NCBI GenBank assembly: GCA_035247945.1
Contig: DATFHX010000028.1
Span: 1-50,256 of the forward strand
Length of the DNA: 50,256 nucleotides
Direction of reading: 5' to 3'
From: DATFHX01 sp035247945
GTDB lineage: Bacteria > Patescibacteriota > Saccharimonadia > Saccharimonadales > Saccharimonadaceae
Shown here in pieces: positions 16,239 to 24,362 of the stretch; positions within the stretch are counted from its first letter, which is position 1; each line of letters opens with the position of its first letter. The translations under genes and the position numbers were made by a program. The notes beneath the pieces were generated by a model. That model saw nothing but the letters and a program-made list of their open reading frames with translations, had not been told where the DNA came from and did no database searches.

Positions 16239-17330
16239 ATGATGCTTAAAACCAACACTTCATCATCTTTTTTTGGACGTGTCCGCGACTGGATTAAGGC
16301 GCATCGAACACGCACAATCTGTATTATTGGCGCCTTTTTAGTCATTGTCGCAGGTGGCGTTGCCGCGTATCTTCTTACGAGACCACTCCCAAGCAACCAA
16401 CCTGTAAGTGCCGCGAAGAAAAAAGTAGTGCCACCTCAAAAATATTACTCACCGCTCACAGGTGAGCAGGTAAAGGACGAGGCTGCAACAAAACAAGCCG
16501 TAACGGCAATTATGATCGAGAATAGTCCTGACGCCAGGCCGCAATCTGGTATCAAGCAGGCCGGCGTCGTCTATGAAGCAATTGCCGAGGGTGGCATTAC
16601 AAGATTCCTGACGCTTCACCAGCAGGATAAACCGCAGCTGATTGGGCCCGTCCGCAGTCTTCGCATGTACTATGTCGACTGGCTGGCTCCATATAATGCA
16701 TCGGTCGCACATGTCGGCGGAAGTGCCGCTGCGCTCGCCGAAATACGAAACGGCAGCTACCGAGATATCGACCAATTTTTCAATGAAGGCTCCTACTGGA
16801 GAGCCACCGATCGGTATGCGCCGCATAATGTCTACACCAGTTTCGATAAACTTGATGCGCTTAATAAGGCAAAGGGATACACTGAATCGAGTTTCCAGGG
16901 ATTCCCTCGTACCGATGGGAAGCCCGTTGAAAAGCCAGATGCCTCACAGGTAACAATAAATATTAGCGGACCACTCTACAATACCTCCTACACGTACGAT
17001 CCAAGCTCCAATACCTATAAACGATTCCTCGCGGGCGAGCCGCACATGGACCGGGAAGATGGACAAATCACTCCCTCTGTCGTCATCGGAATGATGGTCG
17101 ATATGAACCTCGTCGAAGAAGATGGCTACCGAGAGAGCATCACGACAACAGGAAGCGGAAGGGCAGTCATCTTCCAGAATGGCACCGCCACAGAAGCTAC
17201 CTGGAGCAAAGCCGACAGAAAATCCCAGCTGAAGTTCGCCGATAAAGACGGCAAAGAGATACTTCTCAACCGAGGACAGACCTGGATAACCGCAGCGCCA
17301 AATCAAGGAGGATCAATACAATGGCAGTAA
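16239..17330 (+). CDS. Membrane-anchored DUF3048 (YerB-like) lipoprotein-type protein
   Basis: 363 residues. A membrane helix lies at about residues 28-48 (ICIIGAFLVIVAGGVAAYLL), so the rest is outside. The DUF3048 region follows: SPLTGEQV, VTAIMIENSPDARPQSGIKQ, VYEAIAEGGITRFL, IGPVRSLRMYYVDW, with a C-terminal beta half (WTITAAPNQGG-like end). YerB-type proteins are envelope proteins of unknown biochemistry. TATACT lies eleven bases before the two adjacent start codons (16239, 16242), giving a leader of only a few bases. Its last ten bases overlap the sensor kinase gene, so the two are translationally linked. Confidence 0.85.
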   Translation: MMLKTNTSSSFFGRVRDWIKAHRTRTICIIGAFLVIVAGGVAAYLLTRPLPSNQPVSAAKKKVVPPQKYYSPLTGEQVKDEAATKQAVTAIMIENSPDARPQSGIKQAGVVYEAIAEGGITRFLTLHQQDKPQLIGPVRSLRMYYVDWLAPYNASVAHVGGSAAALAEIRNGSYRDIDQFFNEGSYWRATDRYAPHNVYTSFDKLDALNKAKGYTESSFQGFPRTDGKPVEKPDASQVTINISGPLYNTSYTYDPSSNTYKRFLAGEPHMDREDGQITPSVVIGMMVDMNLVEEDGYRESITTTGSGRAVIFQNGTATEATWSKADRKSQLKFADKDGKEILLNRGQTWITAAPNQGGSIQWQ

Positions 17331-18850
17331 AACACCCGCGCATGATTCGTGATTACTGGCCCCGCTACGGCGCCCGTGCGGCAGGCCTTGTCTTCCTCTT
17401 TCAGGTTATCGCCGCACTCCTTATCTGCTGCGTATTTATGGCATTCGAGTTCTACGCCATTACAGTACCCCTTTGGGTAAATGGAATTATTTTCTTTGGC
17501 ATTATCCTCATCACCAATCTGATCCTCTTTCGCATTCTCCTTTCGCCGCTCAAAGAGATTACGAACGCGCTTGTCCATGTATCCGGTGAGCCTACTTCAG
17601 TCACTCCACCAAATCCAAACGTACGACGATTCGAACGTGACGGCCTTAAGCCACTTCTTGAACTCATCTATAGTCTTGCCGCCGCTCCAGGCGAGAAGGC
17701 AAATCCAGAACTTGCACAGCTTACCGCCGACCTTACTGAAGCACTCAATAATTCCAATGCCGGATTTGTCGTTCTTAACCATGCACACCAAGTAATCTTC
17801 GCCAACGCAAAAGCACCGACACATATCGATACAGAGAACAAAACCGTCCTCGACCTTCTCTTTGAAGACGATCACGACCTCTATGCTTGGCTTAAAGAAT
17901 GCGAGGAGTCTGCAGTCCATGCCGAGCGTACCTGGCAACGTGTCGCCAATAAGGCTGTAGGAGAAGAAGGTCGTAAGCTCTACGACATGACCGCATCATA
18001 TCATAAAGGAAGTATCGCCGAAGTCGTTATTACGCTCCTCGACCGAACAGGTCTCTATCTTCCAGAAGACGAAGATCTAGACTTTATCGCCTTCGCCGCG
18101 CACGAACTTCGTGGCCCAATCACGGTCATTCGTGGCTATCTTGACGTCCTCAGCGATGAGCTCGATGGGAAGCTCGAAAATGACCAAATCGAACTCATGA
18201 AGCGGCTCGTTGTCTCCGCCAACCGACTCGGTAGTTACGTTAATAATATTCTTAATGCATCCCGCTACGATCGTCGTCATTTAAAAATGCACCTGCGCGA
18301 AAGCAGAGTAGGGGACATCTACAGCTCAATCGAGGACGATATGAACCTCCGGGCCGCCAGCCAGAACCGTATTCTCTCTGTTACGTTTCCTGACGACCTT
18401 CCAACAATCGCTGCAGACCGTGCCAGTGTCAGTGAAGTCTTCTCCAATCTTATCGACAATGCTATTAAATATAGTAACGAAGGTGGTATAGTAACTATTA
18501 CCGCCCGCGTTGACGGCGACTTCGTGACCATTTCGGTCACTGACCATGGCATTGGCATGCCAGGAAGTGTGGTAAGCAATCTCTTCCACAAGTTCTACCG
18601 GTCACACCGCTCGCGGGAGACGGTTGCAGGCACAGGTATAGGCCTTTATATCTGCAAAGCTATTGTCGAATCGCACGGTGGTCATATAAGTGTCCGATCA
18701 ACGGAAGGTGAAGGGTCAACCTTTGAGTTCAGTCTTCCTATCTACACCACTGTCGCTGACAAACTGCAGGCAAATAATAACAGCAATGAAGGCTTAATCG
18801 AACACGACGAAACCGGCTGGATAAAGAACCATGCTATGTACAGGGGGTAA
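17321..18850 (+). CDS. Membrane sensor histidine kinase with PAS-like domain
   Basis: 509 residues. Two membrane helices at about 20-45 and 50-70 leave almost no external loop, so sensing is likely in the membrane or cytoplasm. A PAS-like domain spans about 130-240 (NNSNAGFVVLNHAHQVIFAN). The H-box is FAAHELRGPITVIRGY at about 260-275, with the N-box NLIDNAIKYS (about 385), G1 DHGIGM, F-box KFYRS and G2 GTGIGLYI. AAGGAGG precedes ATG 17321, inside the end of the DUF3048 gene. The response regulator starts two bases after its stop. The signal is unknown; DUF3048 could be an accessory. Confidence 0.93.
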   Translation: MAVKHPRMIRDYWPRYGARAAGLVFLFQVIAALLICCVFMAFEFYAITVPLWVNGIIFFGIILITNLILFRILLSPLKEITNALVHVSGEPTSVTPPNPNVRRFERDGLKPLLELIYSLAAAPGEKANPELAQLTADLTEALNNSNAGFVVLNHAHQVIFANAKAPTHIDTENKTVLDLLFEDDHDLYAWLKECEESAVHAERTWQRVANKAVGEEGRKLYDMTASYHKGSIAEVVITLLDRTGLYLPEDEDLDFIAFAAHELRGPITVIRGYLDVLSDELDGKLENDQIELMKRLVVSANRLGSYVNNILNASRYDRRHLKMHLRESRVGDIYSSIEDDMNLRAASQNRILSVTFPDDLPTIAADRASVSEVFSNLIDNAIKYSNEGGIVTITARVDGDFVTISVTDHGIGMPGSVVSNLFHKFYRSHRSRETVAGTGIGLYICKAIVESHGGHISVRSTEGEGSTFEFSLPIYTTVADKLQANNNSNEGLIEHDETGWIKNHAMYRG

Positions 18851-18852
18851 CT

Positions 18853-19233
18853 ATGGCAATTAAAACAATCTTATGCATCGAAGACGACCGTTTTATCGGG
18901 GAAATGTACGTCCGTAGCCTCAAAAAAGCCGGCTACGACGTCGACTGGGTTGTTGACGGCAATGACGGACTCGTTGCAGCCCAGAATAAGCCCTACGATC
19001 TTATTCTTCTCGATATTATGCTCCCGGAACGACGAGGGACCGAGATACTCCAAGCGCTTCGCGGCGGAGAAGATCTGGTTCCAAATGCCCGCATCGTCGT
19101 TATGACCAACTTCGAACAGGACGACGAGTCTCGTATGGCCATGCAGAACAGTGCTGACGCCTACCTCATAAAGGCAGAAATCACTCCAAAGAAGCTTCTC
19201 ACTGTCATTAATAAACTCGATCAAATGCATTAG
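18853..19233 (+). CDS. Stand-alone response-regulator receiver domain
   Basis: 126 residues, only a receiver domain. ILCIEDDRF has the acidic pair, LILLDIMLP contains the phosphoacceptor Asp (about residue 54), VVMTN the conserved Thr and AYLIKAEITP the conserved Lys. No DNA-binding output domain is present, so phosphorylation by the upstream kinase must act through another protein. It is encoded two bases behind the kinase gene, with AGGGGGT just before the ATG. A small non-T-rich hairpin (CTCCA/TGGAG) follows around 19260. Confidence 0.92.
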   Translation: MAIKTILCIEDDRFIGEMYVRSLKKAGYDVDWVVDGNDGLVAAQNKPYDLILLDIMLPERRGTEILQALRGGEDLVPNARIVVMTNFEQDDESRMAMQNSADAYLIKAEITPKKLLTVINKLDQMH

Positions 19234-19341
19234 GTCACCCAAACAACGTGCTATATCTCACCTCCAGTTTATTGGAGACTATTGAACGCCATATGAAAAT
19301 ATTTTATAATATATTAAAGACAGAGTAGAAACGGAGCCGAA

Positions 19342-19617
19342 ATGGGCACCATCATTCAAATTGCCTGGGGCGAGATGCCTGGTGATGACGCGGAAGTCAT
19401 CCCCAAAGCCGATGCCTTGAATCGAGTCGAAGCAGCCACCGAGGTGCGCGCCTATGAACCACAGTGGGAGCCCTGGGACCTGGCGGTCGCCTTCGGCATG
19501 GCTCGGCATGAAGATACTCGTCTTAAGTGGTACCAGTTCTCATCGCCCAAGGGCGAAGTGATCTGCGTATCACAGGACTGCGAAACGTACTGGGTACAGC
19601 GCGGGCTTTCGCTCTAG
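19342..19617 (+). CDS. Hypothetical small GC-rich protein
   Basis: 91 residues, acidic, Trp-rich, ending in a compact beta-like part (KWYQFSSPKGEVICVSQDCE). No known family recognised. It has its own promoter (TATAAT near 19305-19310), a Shine-Dalgarno-like CGGAG before ATG 19342 and its own strong terminator. It is GC-rich relative to the signalling operon before it. Confidence 0.6.
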   Translation: MGTIIQIAWGEMPGDDAEVIPKADALNRVEAATEVRAYEPQWEPWDLAVAFGMARHEDTRLKWYQFSSPKGEVICVSQDCETYWVQRGLSL

Positions 19618-19643
19618 ACGCCGCTTGTGCCACAAGTGTCGCT

Positions 19644-19684
19644 ATAGGCTGTTCGAGAAACACTCTCGGACAGCCTATTTTTCT
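19644..19684 (+). terminator. Intrinsic terminator
   Basis: ATAGGCTGT (19644-19652) pairs with ACAGCCTAT (19670-19678), extended inward by CGAG/CTCG, followed by TTTTT. It ends the 19342-19617 gene. Confidence 0.85.
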
Positions 19685-19705
19685 TATCCGCAGACCATAG
19701 AACCT

Positions 19706-20527
19706 TTAGATCTGAGGCGGAGGACTAATCCCTTTTAGATCATCCACCTGTGTTGCTTGGAGCCACAGCATTTCAAAGAACTGACGCTGCGAATCGGCAA
19801 TCTGCTGATTATACATCTCCACTCCAAAGATCTCACCGTCTTTCCAGTTGTAATAGGCAGTTACATCGTCATAAATAACAACCGAGTGCGTAATCGTAAA
19901 GACACTATCCGGTAAATAACGAGATGACCACGATGCGAGGCGTTCATTCGAATGACGCCCATACCATTCCTGCTGCGATTTAATGAAGCTGTCGTTAATG
20001 ATACCTCGGAATTTGATACCATTTTCGTTACAACGATGCGCCCACCGTTCAAAAAAGGAAACACCTGTTCGAATCTGCATATTTTCGTAAAGAATAGCCA
20101 GATTCTCGGTCGTGCCTTTCGTCTGATTCCAATACATCTGCTTTAATCCTTCAACACCGCGGTAATGTTGAATCCGCGTAGAGTGTGTCGTCTCAGCGAC
20201 GCCAGAAATATACTGCTGAACCTTTGGAAGATCAGTCTGAAGATCATGAAGCTCTTGTTCTTTTTTACTAATCAGGATCTGGAGATTTTCAATAGGAGCA
20301 GCACGAAAGATACTTTTCTTATATTCTACTTCCACCTCAATAAGATTACTTGCCGTCATGTCATCCATAAGACGGTAGATACGCGTTCGTTCGACGCCAG
20401 AATGCCGTGCGAGATCAGAGATGGTCTGCGGACCGTACGCATGCAGGGCCAGATAAATATCAGCAATCTCAGATGCAAGTCCGAGTTTAAAAAAGTATGC
20501 GCGAATTGCCTGCGTATCACTAAACAC
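19706..20527 (-). CDS. TrmB-family transcriptional regulator
   Basis: 273 residues from GTG 20527. The N-terminal winged helix (about residues 15-75) contains LASEIADIYLALHAYGPQTI, then DLARHSGVERTRIYRLMDDM, typical of TrmB. A coiled-coil linker follows (about 85-110, KKEQELHDLQTDLPKVQQYI), and the C-terminal effector half resembles the TrmB/PLD-like domain (ENLAILYENMQIRTGVSFFE). TrmB proteins often respond to sugars. TATAAC, in an extended TGG context, lies eight bases before the GTG, so the message is leaderless. It is convergent with the small gene at 19342. Confidence 0.8.
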   Translation of the reverse strand: MFSDTQAIRAYFFKLGLASEIADIYLALHAYGPQTISDLARHSGVERTRIYRLMDDMTASNLIEVEVEYKKSIFRAAPIENLQILISKKEQELHDLQTDLPKVQQYISGVAETTHSTRIQHYRGVEGLKQMYWNQTKGTTENLAILYENMQIRTGVSFFERWAHRCNENGIKFRGIINDSFIKSQQEWYGRHSNERLASWSSRYLPDSVFTITHSVVIYDDVTAYYNWKDGEIFGVEMYNQQIADSQRQFFEMLWLQATQVDDLKGISPPPQI

Positions 20528-20572
20528 TAGAAGTAGTTATACCACAGAGTACCCACCCATGAAAAGTTAATT

Positions 20573-20604
20573 GCCCCCTCTGTTAAATAACAGAGGGGGC
20601 TTTT
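20573..20604. terminator. Terminator hairpin
   Basis: GCCCCCTCTGTTA (20573-20585) pairs perfectly with TAACAGAGGGGGC (20588-20600). TTTT follows on the plus strand; on the minus strand the tail is only AATTAACTTTTC. A second hairpin GCGCAC/GTGCGC (20609-20626) with TTTT follows at once. On the minus strand the pair would end the RNA candidate transcribed from about 20920. Confidence 0.75.
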
Positions 20605-20920
20605 AGTTGCGCACATTTCAGTGCGCTTTTGTGGATAATCGGAAGCGTTGTCGCTGCAGCGTTTGACACGACCACAGCCTAGGCACTAAACCGACTCCCT
20701 GGCACACCCCTCATGACGCCACATACGTCAAGGGGATCGGCGTCACGATACGCAAGCGGGTGCCAACACCGCTTTTTGTGATAGCACGCTACCACCATAA
20801 GGCACGCTAAATGCGTGTCACTCCAGAGCTAAATGCTCCGTGAGCAATACGACACTTCGACAAGATCGCACTCGTCTCCATGAAGGTCGGTTATCCTGAC
20901 GACGCAGGTCAACTGTTGCC
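20573..20920 (-). ncRNA. Candidate structured non-coding RNA of about 350 bases
   Basis: No convincing gene lies in 20528-21208. On the minus strand a TATAAT box (20932-20927) would start an RNA near 20920 that reaches the hairpins at 20626-20573. Stems seen include GACACGC-ATTTA-GCGTGCC and GAGC-ATTTA-GCTC with the same loop, GCGGTG-TTGG-CACC(C)GC, and a nested CCCCTT-GACG stem around 20720. I do not find the conserved core motifs of RNase P RNA, tmRNA ends or the SRP loop. The identity is unknown and the transcript is inferred. Confidence 0.35.
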
Positions 20921-21022
20921 GTTATTATTATAGTTTTTGCTATCCTACGAAACGGCAATACAAACCCTGAGGCTCTCGACTGCGTTGACCAGTCAGCGTA
21001 ATGCGTTTGGTCTCCTACGACC

Positions 21023-21095
21023 AAGGCGGAGCAGGGCTCGAACCTGCGACCTCTCACGTAAATATGAGCGCTCTATCCAGCTGAGCTATTCGCCG
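21023..21095 (-). tRNA. tRNA-like sequence with defective acceptor and anticodon arms
   Basis: The D arm (TAGCTCAGCTGGATAGAGC) and T arm (GCAGG TTCGAGC CCTGC) are canonical and resemble tRNA-Arg or tRNA-Val. The acceptor CGGCGAA against TCCGCCT has mismatches at 1:72 and 6:67. The anticodon region (CTCAT-ATTTAC-GTGAG) is one base short, leaving a six-base loop, so no anticodon can be assigned safely. No CCA is encoded. It may be a pseudogene, a sequence error or a tRNA-like RNA. Confidence 0.45.
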
Positions 21096-21113
21096 CGCAT
21101 CCACTACTACTTT

Positions 21114-21184
21114 CTCCGAAAGCGGGATTCGAACCCGCGTCTCCGGCATTCCACCGGCGCCTTCGACCCCTTGGCCACTTCAGA
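21114..21184 (-). tRNA. tRNA-Ser-like sequence lacking the long variable arm
   Basis: The acceptor TCTGAAG pairs with TTTCGGA (two G-T pairs). The D arm TGGCCAAGGGGTCGAAGGC is that of tRNA-Ser, and the T arm GCGGG TTCGAAT CCCGC is perfect. The anticodon stem is only CCGG/CCGG around TGGAATG, so the anticodon reads GGA or GAA depending on the register. Only four bases replace the long arm expected for tRNA-Ser. It lies 18 bases before the other tRNA-like sequence on the same strand. Confidence 0.45.
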
Positions 21185-21208
21185 TAGGTAGCTACTATGG
21201 AGTTCAGA

Positions 21209-21589
21209 CTATCGCCTGAACATCCCTCGCCAGGTGTACGCCTGGCGCGTCTTATTGCGTTCGAGCTTGGTATCGCTGATCACTTCGAGCGAACGAATCG
21301 CCGCTTCGACCATTACGACACCGAGATTGCTCCCGAACTCATGCGAGAAGCGAAGCTGCCCACCGTCTCCCGGCTGCTTGAACAGCAGCCACTCGGGGAA
21401 GAGCGGCGCCAACGCTTCCGCAGACTGAACGCTCCCGGGTTCGATACGCAGTCGGCAGCGACCGCCACCGAGCGACCGAATCCCGATACGCGCTTCGATC
21501 TTTCCACCAAGCGGGATACGCCCGATGACGACATACTCACCAGTACCCTCGGTACCGGCCATGCATGTCCAGTTATCGTCCTCGTCCAC
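21209..21589 (-). CDS. Hypothetical protein, third gene of the dikinase operon
   Basis: 126 residues from GTG 21589, starting MDEDDNWTCMAGTEG. AGGAGG lies seven bases upstream, inside the end of the phosphatase gene, so the genes overlap by 17 bases and are probably translationally coupled. The longer open frame upstream is a shadow of the phosphatase gene. The first half looks beta-rich (GEYVVIGRIPLGGKIEARIG), the second half helical and basic. I do not recognise a family. A hairpin (CGCCAGG/CCTGGCG, 21231-21250) sits near its 3' end. Confidence 0.7.
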   Translation of the reverse strand: MDEDDNWTCMAGTEGTGEYVVIGRIPLGGKIEARIGIRSLGGGRCRLRIEPGSVQSAEALAPLFPEWLLFKQPGDGGQLRFSHEFGSNLGVVMVEAAIRSLEVISDTKLERNKTRQAYTWRGMFRR

Positions 21590-22052
21590 GAGGAACCCTC
21601 CTGTACTTCGCAGGTACCTCGCGTCCACCAAGAGTGAACACGAAGGCGGCCTGCGTCTGGGTCTCGACGGCACCAGGGTGGTACCGTCGCCGAATTTCGG
21701 CGATCGGGTCCTCGACACCGTGCTCATGAAACACGAGCAGAGAAGCGAGGAACAACCCCGTTCGCCCAAGGCCCGCACCGCAGTGTACCGCAAAAACGGT
21801 ACCTTTTTCAAGTGCGGGGCAGATAACCTGGTGAAGCCAGTTCCGAAACACCTGGGGATCCGGAACGCCAAAATCGCGGATCGGGTAGACGATATACGGC
21901 CGATCGTCACCCCAGTTATCTGCGGGCCGACCAGTCAACGTAATGAGCTGATTGGCCCGCCTGAGAACGAACGGCGACAGTTGGCTGCTTCCAGCGTACA
22001 CAGTATGTTCGCCGATCGTAACCCTTCGCCCCAGTATCGGAGCGTTATTCAC
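21573..22052 (-). CDS. Dual-specificity/tyrosine-type (Cys-based) protein phosphatase
   Basis: About 159 residues. The active-site loop is VHCGAGLGRTG (H-C-x5-R-T-G) at about residue 90, and YPIRDFGVPD (about 55) supplies the general-acid Asp region. This defines the Cys-based DSP/PTP superfamily, which removes phosphate from Tyr/Ser/Thr, from polysaccharides or from lipids. I place the start at GTG 22052 just behind GGAGG; ATG 22070, which overlaps the dikinase stop region, is the alternative. It lies between the dikinase and an unknown gene with overlaps on both sides, so it likely acts on whatever the dikinase phosphorylates. Substrate unknown. Confidence 0.85.
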   Translation of the reverse strand: MNNAPILGRRVTIGEHTVYAGSSQLSPFVLRRANQLITLTGRPADNWGDDRPYIVYPIRDFGVPDPQVFRNWLHQVICPALEKGTVFAVHCGAGLGRTGLFLASLLVFHEHGVEDPIAEIRRRYHPGAVETQTQAAFVFTLGGREVPAKYRRVPRGRGR

Positions 22053-22060
22053 GAGCCCTC

Positions 22061-24202
22061 CTATTTCCATAGGTCAGCCTTTACACCGGCCTGGTACATA
22101 CCTCGTACCTCCCTAGACGCGTACTGCCGAACTGCGACATAGAACGTCTCGATCGAAACGCTGTCACGCTTCAAATCGAGGAGGCCACGTAGATCGTACG
22201 ACTCACGGATCATGGGATGCTTGTCGAACAATGCACCACCATGATGACGCAAATCGAACGTCTGGTCGACAAACTTCGTCGGAGACAGGCGCCCTTCCAG
22301 GAATCCGAGGAGACACTCGGTGATCTTCCACCAGGGAGCGCCTCCATACGAGTCATGCCACCGGGCATACTCGAAGAGGAAGGCGACATGACCCACGACC
22401 CGAGCGAGCGCACTCGATACCTGGTATCGTGCGAACGACCAGACACGGTCCATGACGTGCTTACGCCCGTCACCTCCCAACCCGTGCGCCTTCACCGTGC
22501 CAAAGTGCCTATCGACACATAGGGCACGCTCCTTGACAGTCACCGACTGGGCCATCGCCCACACATGACGAGATTCTGCCGCTGTCGCCAGCAACAGGTA
22601 CATCGCCACGCCCTCGGCCACCTTACGGTGCGTCTCGTTTCGCAGCGTCGTCGCCTTGATTTCCAGCGATGAGCTTCGCGAGAGACGCATCATGAGCTCG
22701 GTGAGGTAGAAATCGGCCAGAAGCGCGGACGCTTCCTTACGAGCCGACACCCATTCCGTGCCCACACGGGGCTCATAGGTTCCTTGCAGCCACGTACGCA
22801 TGAGACGTACTTCACGCGACGGCGGGGGAACCACGAGCGGGAGTGTACCTGGATAGACACATCCACTTGCCCCATCGACAGTAACCGTACGGCCACTGGC
22901 GAGTCGTGAGATGTACGACACCCCCACTACAGCAGGGATCGCCAACTCACGGGCGATGATTGCAGCATGGCAGACCGGTCCACCAGACTCCGTTACGATT
23001 GCCGCCGAGACCTGCATTGCAGGAACATCCTCGGGCGACGTCGTCGGACGTACCAGAATGACCGATTCGCCGGCTGCCGCCAGCCGCTCCGCCTCCTCCG
23101 TGTCACGAACCACGATCCCAGTGACAGCGCCACCAGAGACAGAGAGTCCATACGACAGGGGAGGAACGGTGGTTTCAGCCACCTTCGGTTGCAGTGCCTT
23201 GTCAACCAGTGACGGCGGCACCGTGAGGAGTACTTCCGCCTTCGCCGCCGCGCGGCGGCGTGCGGGAGTGGTCGCCTCAACCGATCGGACTGCTCGCACA
23301 ATCCGGGCAGTAGGCGAGAACTTCACGGCGCGTGCCTGAAGCACATACAGAACGCCGCTCTCCACAGTGAACTCAACGTCCACAGGGTGCTGAAAGTGTG
23401 ATTCAAGTTTCGCAAGCACCGCTTGCAGCTCCGTCATCACACCCTCATCCCACCGGCGCAGCTCGATGATCGGCCGCGTCAGGTTAGCCCCTGACACGAC
23501 ATCTTCGCCCTGCGCCTGCACCAAGAACTCACCGCACAGCGTCTCGTCTCCACTGCTAGGATCAGCACTGAAGACAACACCCGTGCAGGATCGCTGGTCC
23601 ATGTTGCCAAAGACCATCTGCTGCACAGTAACCGCTGTACCCATCTCATGCGAGATGCCGTTACGCTCGCGGTAGCTCCGCGCCCGTTCACTTTCCCACG
23701 ACCGAAGCACTGCCTCAATCGACTGCATGATCTGCTGGAAAGGGTCTTCGGGAACAGAGCCGCCGATCAATGCCTTCCACTGCGTGGAAAGACGCCGATC
23801 GAGCTCATCCGCGAATCGCTCGTCTCCCTCCGTCAGTGCGATATAGGCTTCAGTATTGAGACCAACATTCAGGAGCGTGTCCATCATGCCGGGCATCGAA
23901 ACTTCAGCGCCAGACCGAACTGACAAGAGAAGCGGGTCACGGTCACCACCAAGACGCCTTCCTGTGGCAGATTCGAGCTTGCGAAGTTCGCGCTCGACCT
24001 GCGTAAGGACACGCCCCGGCAGCCGACCGTGCTGCCGATACGCCCTGGAAACCCCGGTAGCGATGGTAAATCCCGGCGGAATACGCAGCCCAAGAGCTGT
24101 CATCTCCGCCAGGGACATCCCTTTGCCACCGCGGACTTCCGCGCGCATTGTTCTGTCCAGTCCGCCATCATATGGCAGGACCGCTCGGCGAAGTGCCGTC
24201 AT
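22061..24202 (-). CDS. PPDK-like dikinase with ATP-grasp and phosphohistidine domains but a novel C-terminus
   Basis: 713 residues. The N-terminal ATP-grasp domain (about 1-310) has GGKGMSLAEMTALGL, LLSVRSGAEVSMPGMMDTLL, SCTGVVFSADPSSG and AQGEDVVSGANLTRP, all close to pyruvate, phosphate dikinase. The swivelling domain (about 340-460) carries ESGGPVCHAAIIAREL with the phospho-His. The PEP/pyruvate TIM barrel that should follow is missing; about 240 residues of helical, Arg-rich sequence replace it. The protein should make a phospho-His from ATP but pass it to an unknown acceptor. GGAGG precedes ATG 24202. It heads an operon with a phosphatase. It is GC-rich and Arg-rich compared with neighbours. 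Confidence 0.85.
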   Translation of the reverse strand: MTALRRAVLPYDGGLDRTMRAEVRGGKGMSLAEMTALGLRIPPGFTIATGVSRAYRQHGRLPGRVLTQVERELRKLESATGRRLGGDRDPLLLSVRSGAEVSMPGMMDTLLNVGLNTEAYIALTEGDERFADELDRRLSTQWKALIGGSVPEDPFQQIMQSIEAVLRSWESERARSYRERNGISHEMGTAVTVQQMVFGNMDQRSCTGVVFSADPSSGDETLCGEFLVQAQGEDVVSGANLTRPIIELRRWDEGVMTELQAVLAKLESHFQHPVDVEFTVESGVLYVLQARAVKFSPTARIVRAVRSVEATTPARRRAAAKAEVLLTVPPSLVDKALQPKVAETTVPPLSYGLSVSGGAVTGIVVRDTEEAERLAAAGESVILVRPTTSPEDVPAMQVSAAIVTESGGPVCHAAIIARELAIPAVVGVSYISRLASGRTVTVDGASGCVYPGTLPLVVPPPSREVRLMRTWLQGTYEPRVGTEWVSARKEASALLADFYLTELMMRLSRSSSLEIKATTLRNETHRKVAEGVAMYLLLATAAESRHVWAMAQSVTVKERALCVDRHFGTVKAHGLGGDGRKHVMDRVWSFARYQVSSALARVVGHVAFLFEYARWHDSYGGAPWWKITECLLGFLEGRLSPTKFVDQTFDLRHHGGALFDKHPMIRESYDLRGLLDLKRDSVSIETFYVAVRQYASREVRGMYQAGVKADLWK

Positions 24203-24235
24203 TACCCCCACCTCCAAAGAATCTAGGGCATGACT

Positions 24236-24264
24236 ATAATACCATGAATTAAAGATAAAATCAA
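24236..24264 (-). promoter_or_regulatory. Promoter of the dikinase operon
   Basis: On the minus strand TTGATT (24264-24259), 17-base spacer, TATTAT (24241-24236), about 35 bases before ATG 24202. Confidence 0.6.
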
Positions 24265-24294
24265 TACTCTCGCCCCTGTAGATGTCGGCATAAT

Positions 24295-24323
24295 TTGACG
24301 ATTACATTCTTAGGTGATATAGT
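24295..24323 (+). promoter_or_regulatory. Promoter of the 24363 gene
   Basis: TTGACG (24295-24300), 17-base spacer, TATAGT (24318-24323), close to the sigma-70 consensus and about 40 bases before GTG 24363. Confidence 0.7.
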
Positions 24324-24362
24324 ACCTATGACAGGTTTCATCGAGTGCTTAAGGAGCACATC

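Noticed and set aside
20573..20932. RNase P RNA, tmRNA or SRP RNA identity for the RNA candidate
   Set aside because: I looked for the RNase P GGAAAGTCC-type core, tmRNA tRNA-like ends with TTCGA loop, and the SRP GGAAG/AGCAG loop on both strands and found none.
20937..21191. Plus-strand open frame over the two tRNA-like sequences
   Set aside because: It lies antisense to canonical T and D arms; the peptide is the usual tRNA-antisense artefact.
21590..21910. N-terminal extension of the third dikinase-operon gene
   Set aside because: This part is the out-of-frame shadow of the phosphatase active site; GTG 21589 has a proper AGGAGG.
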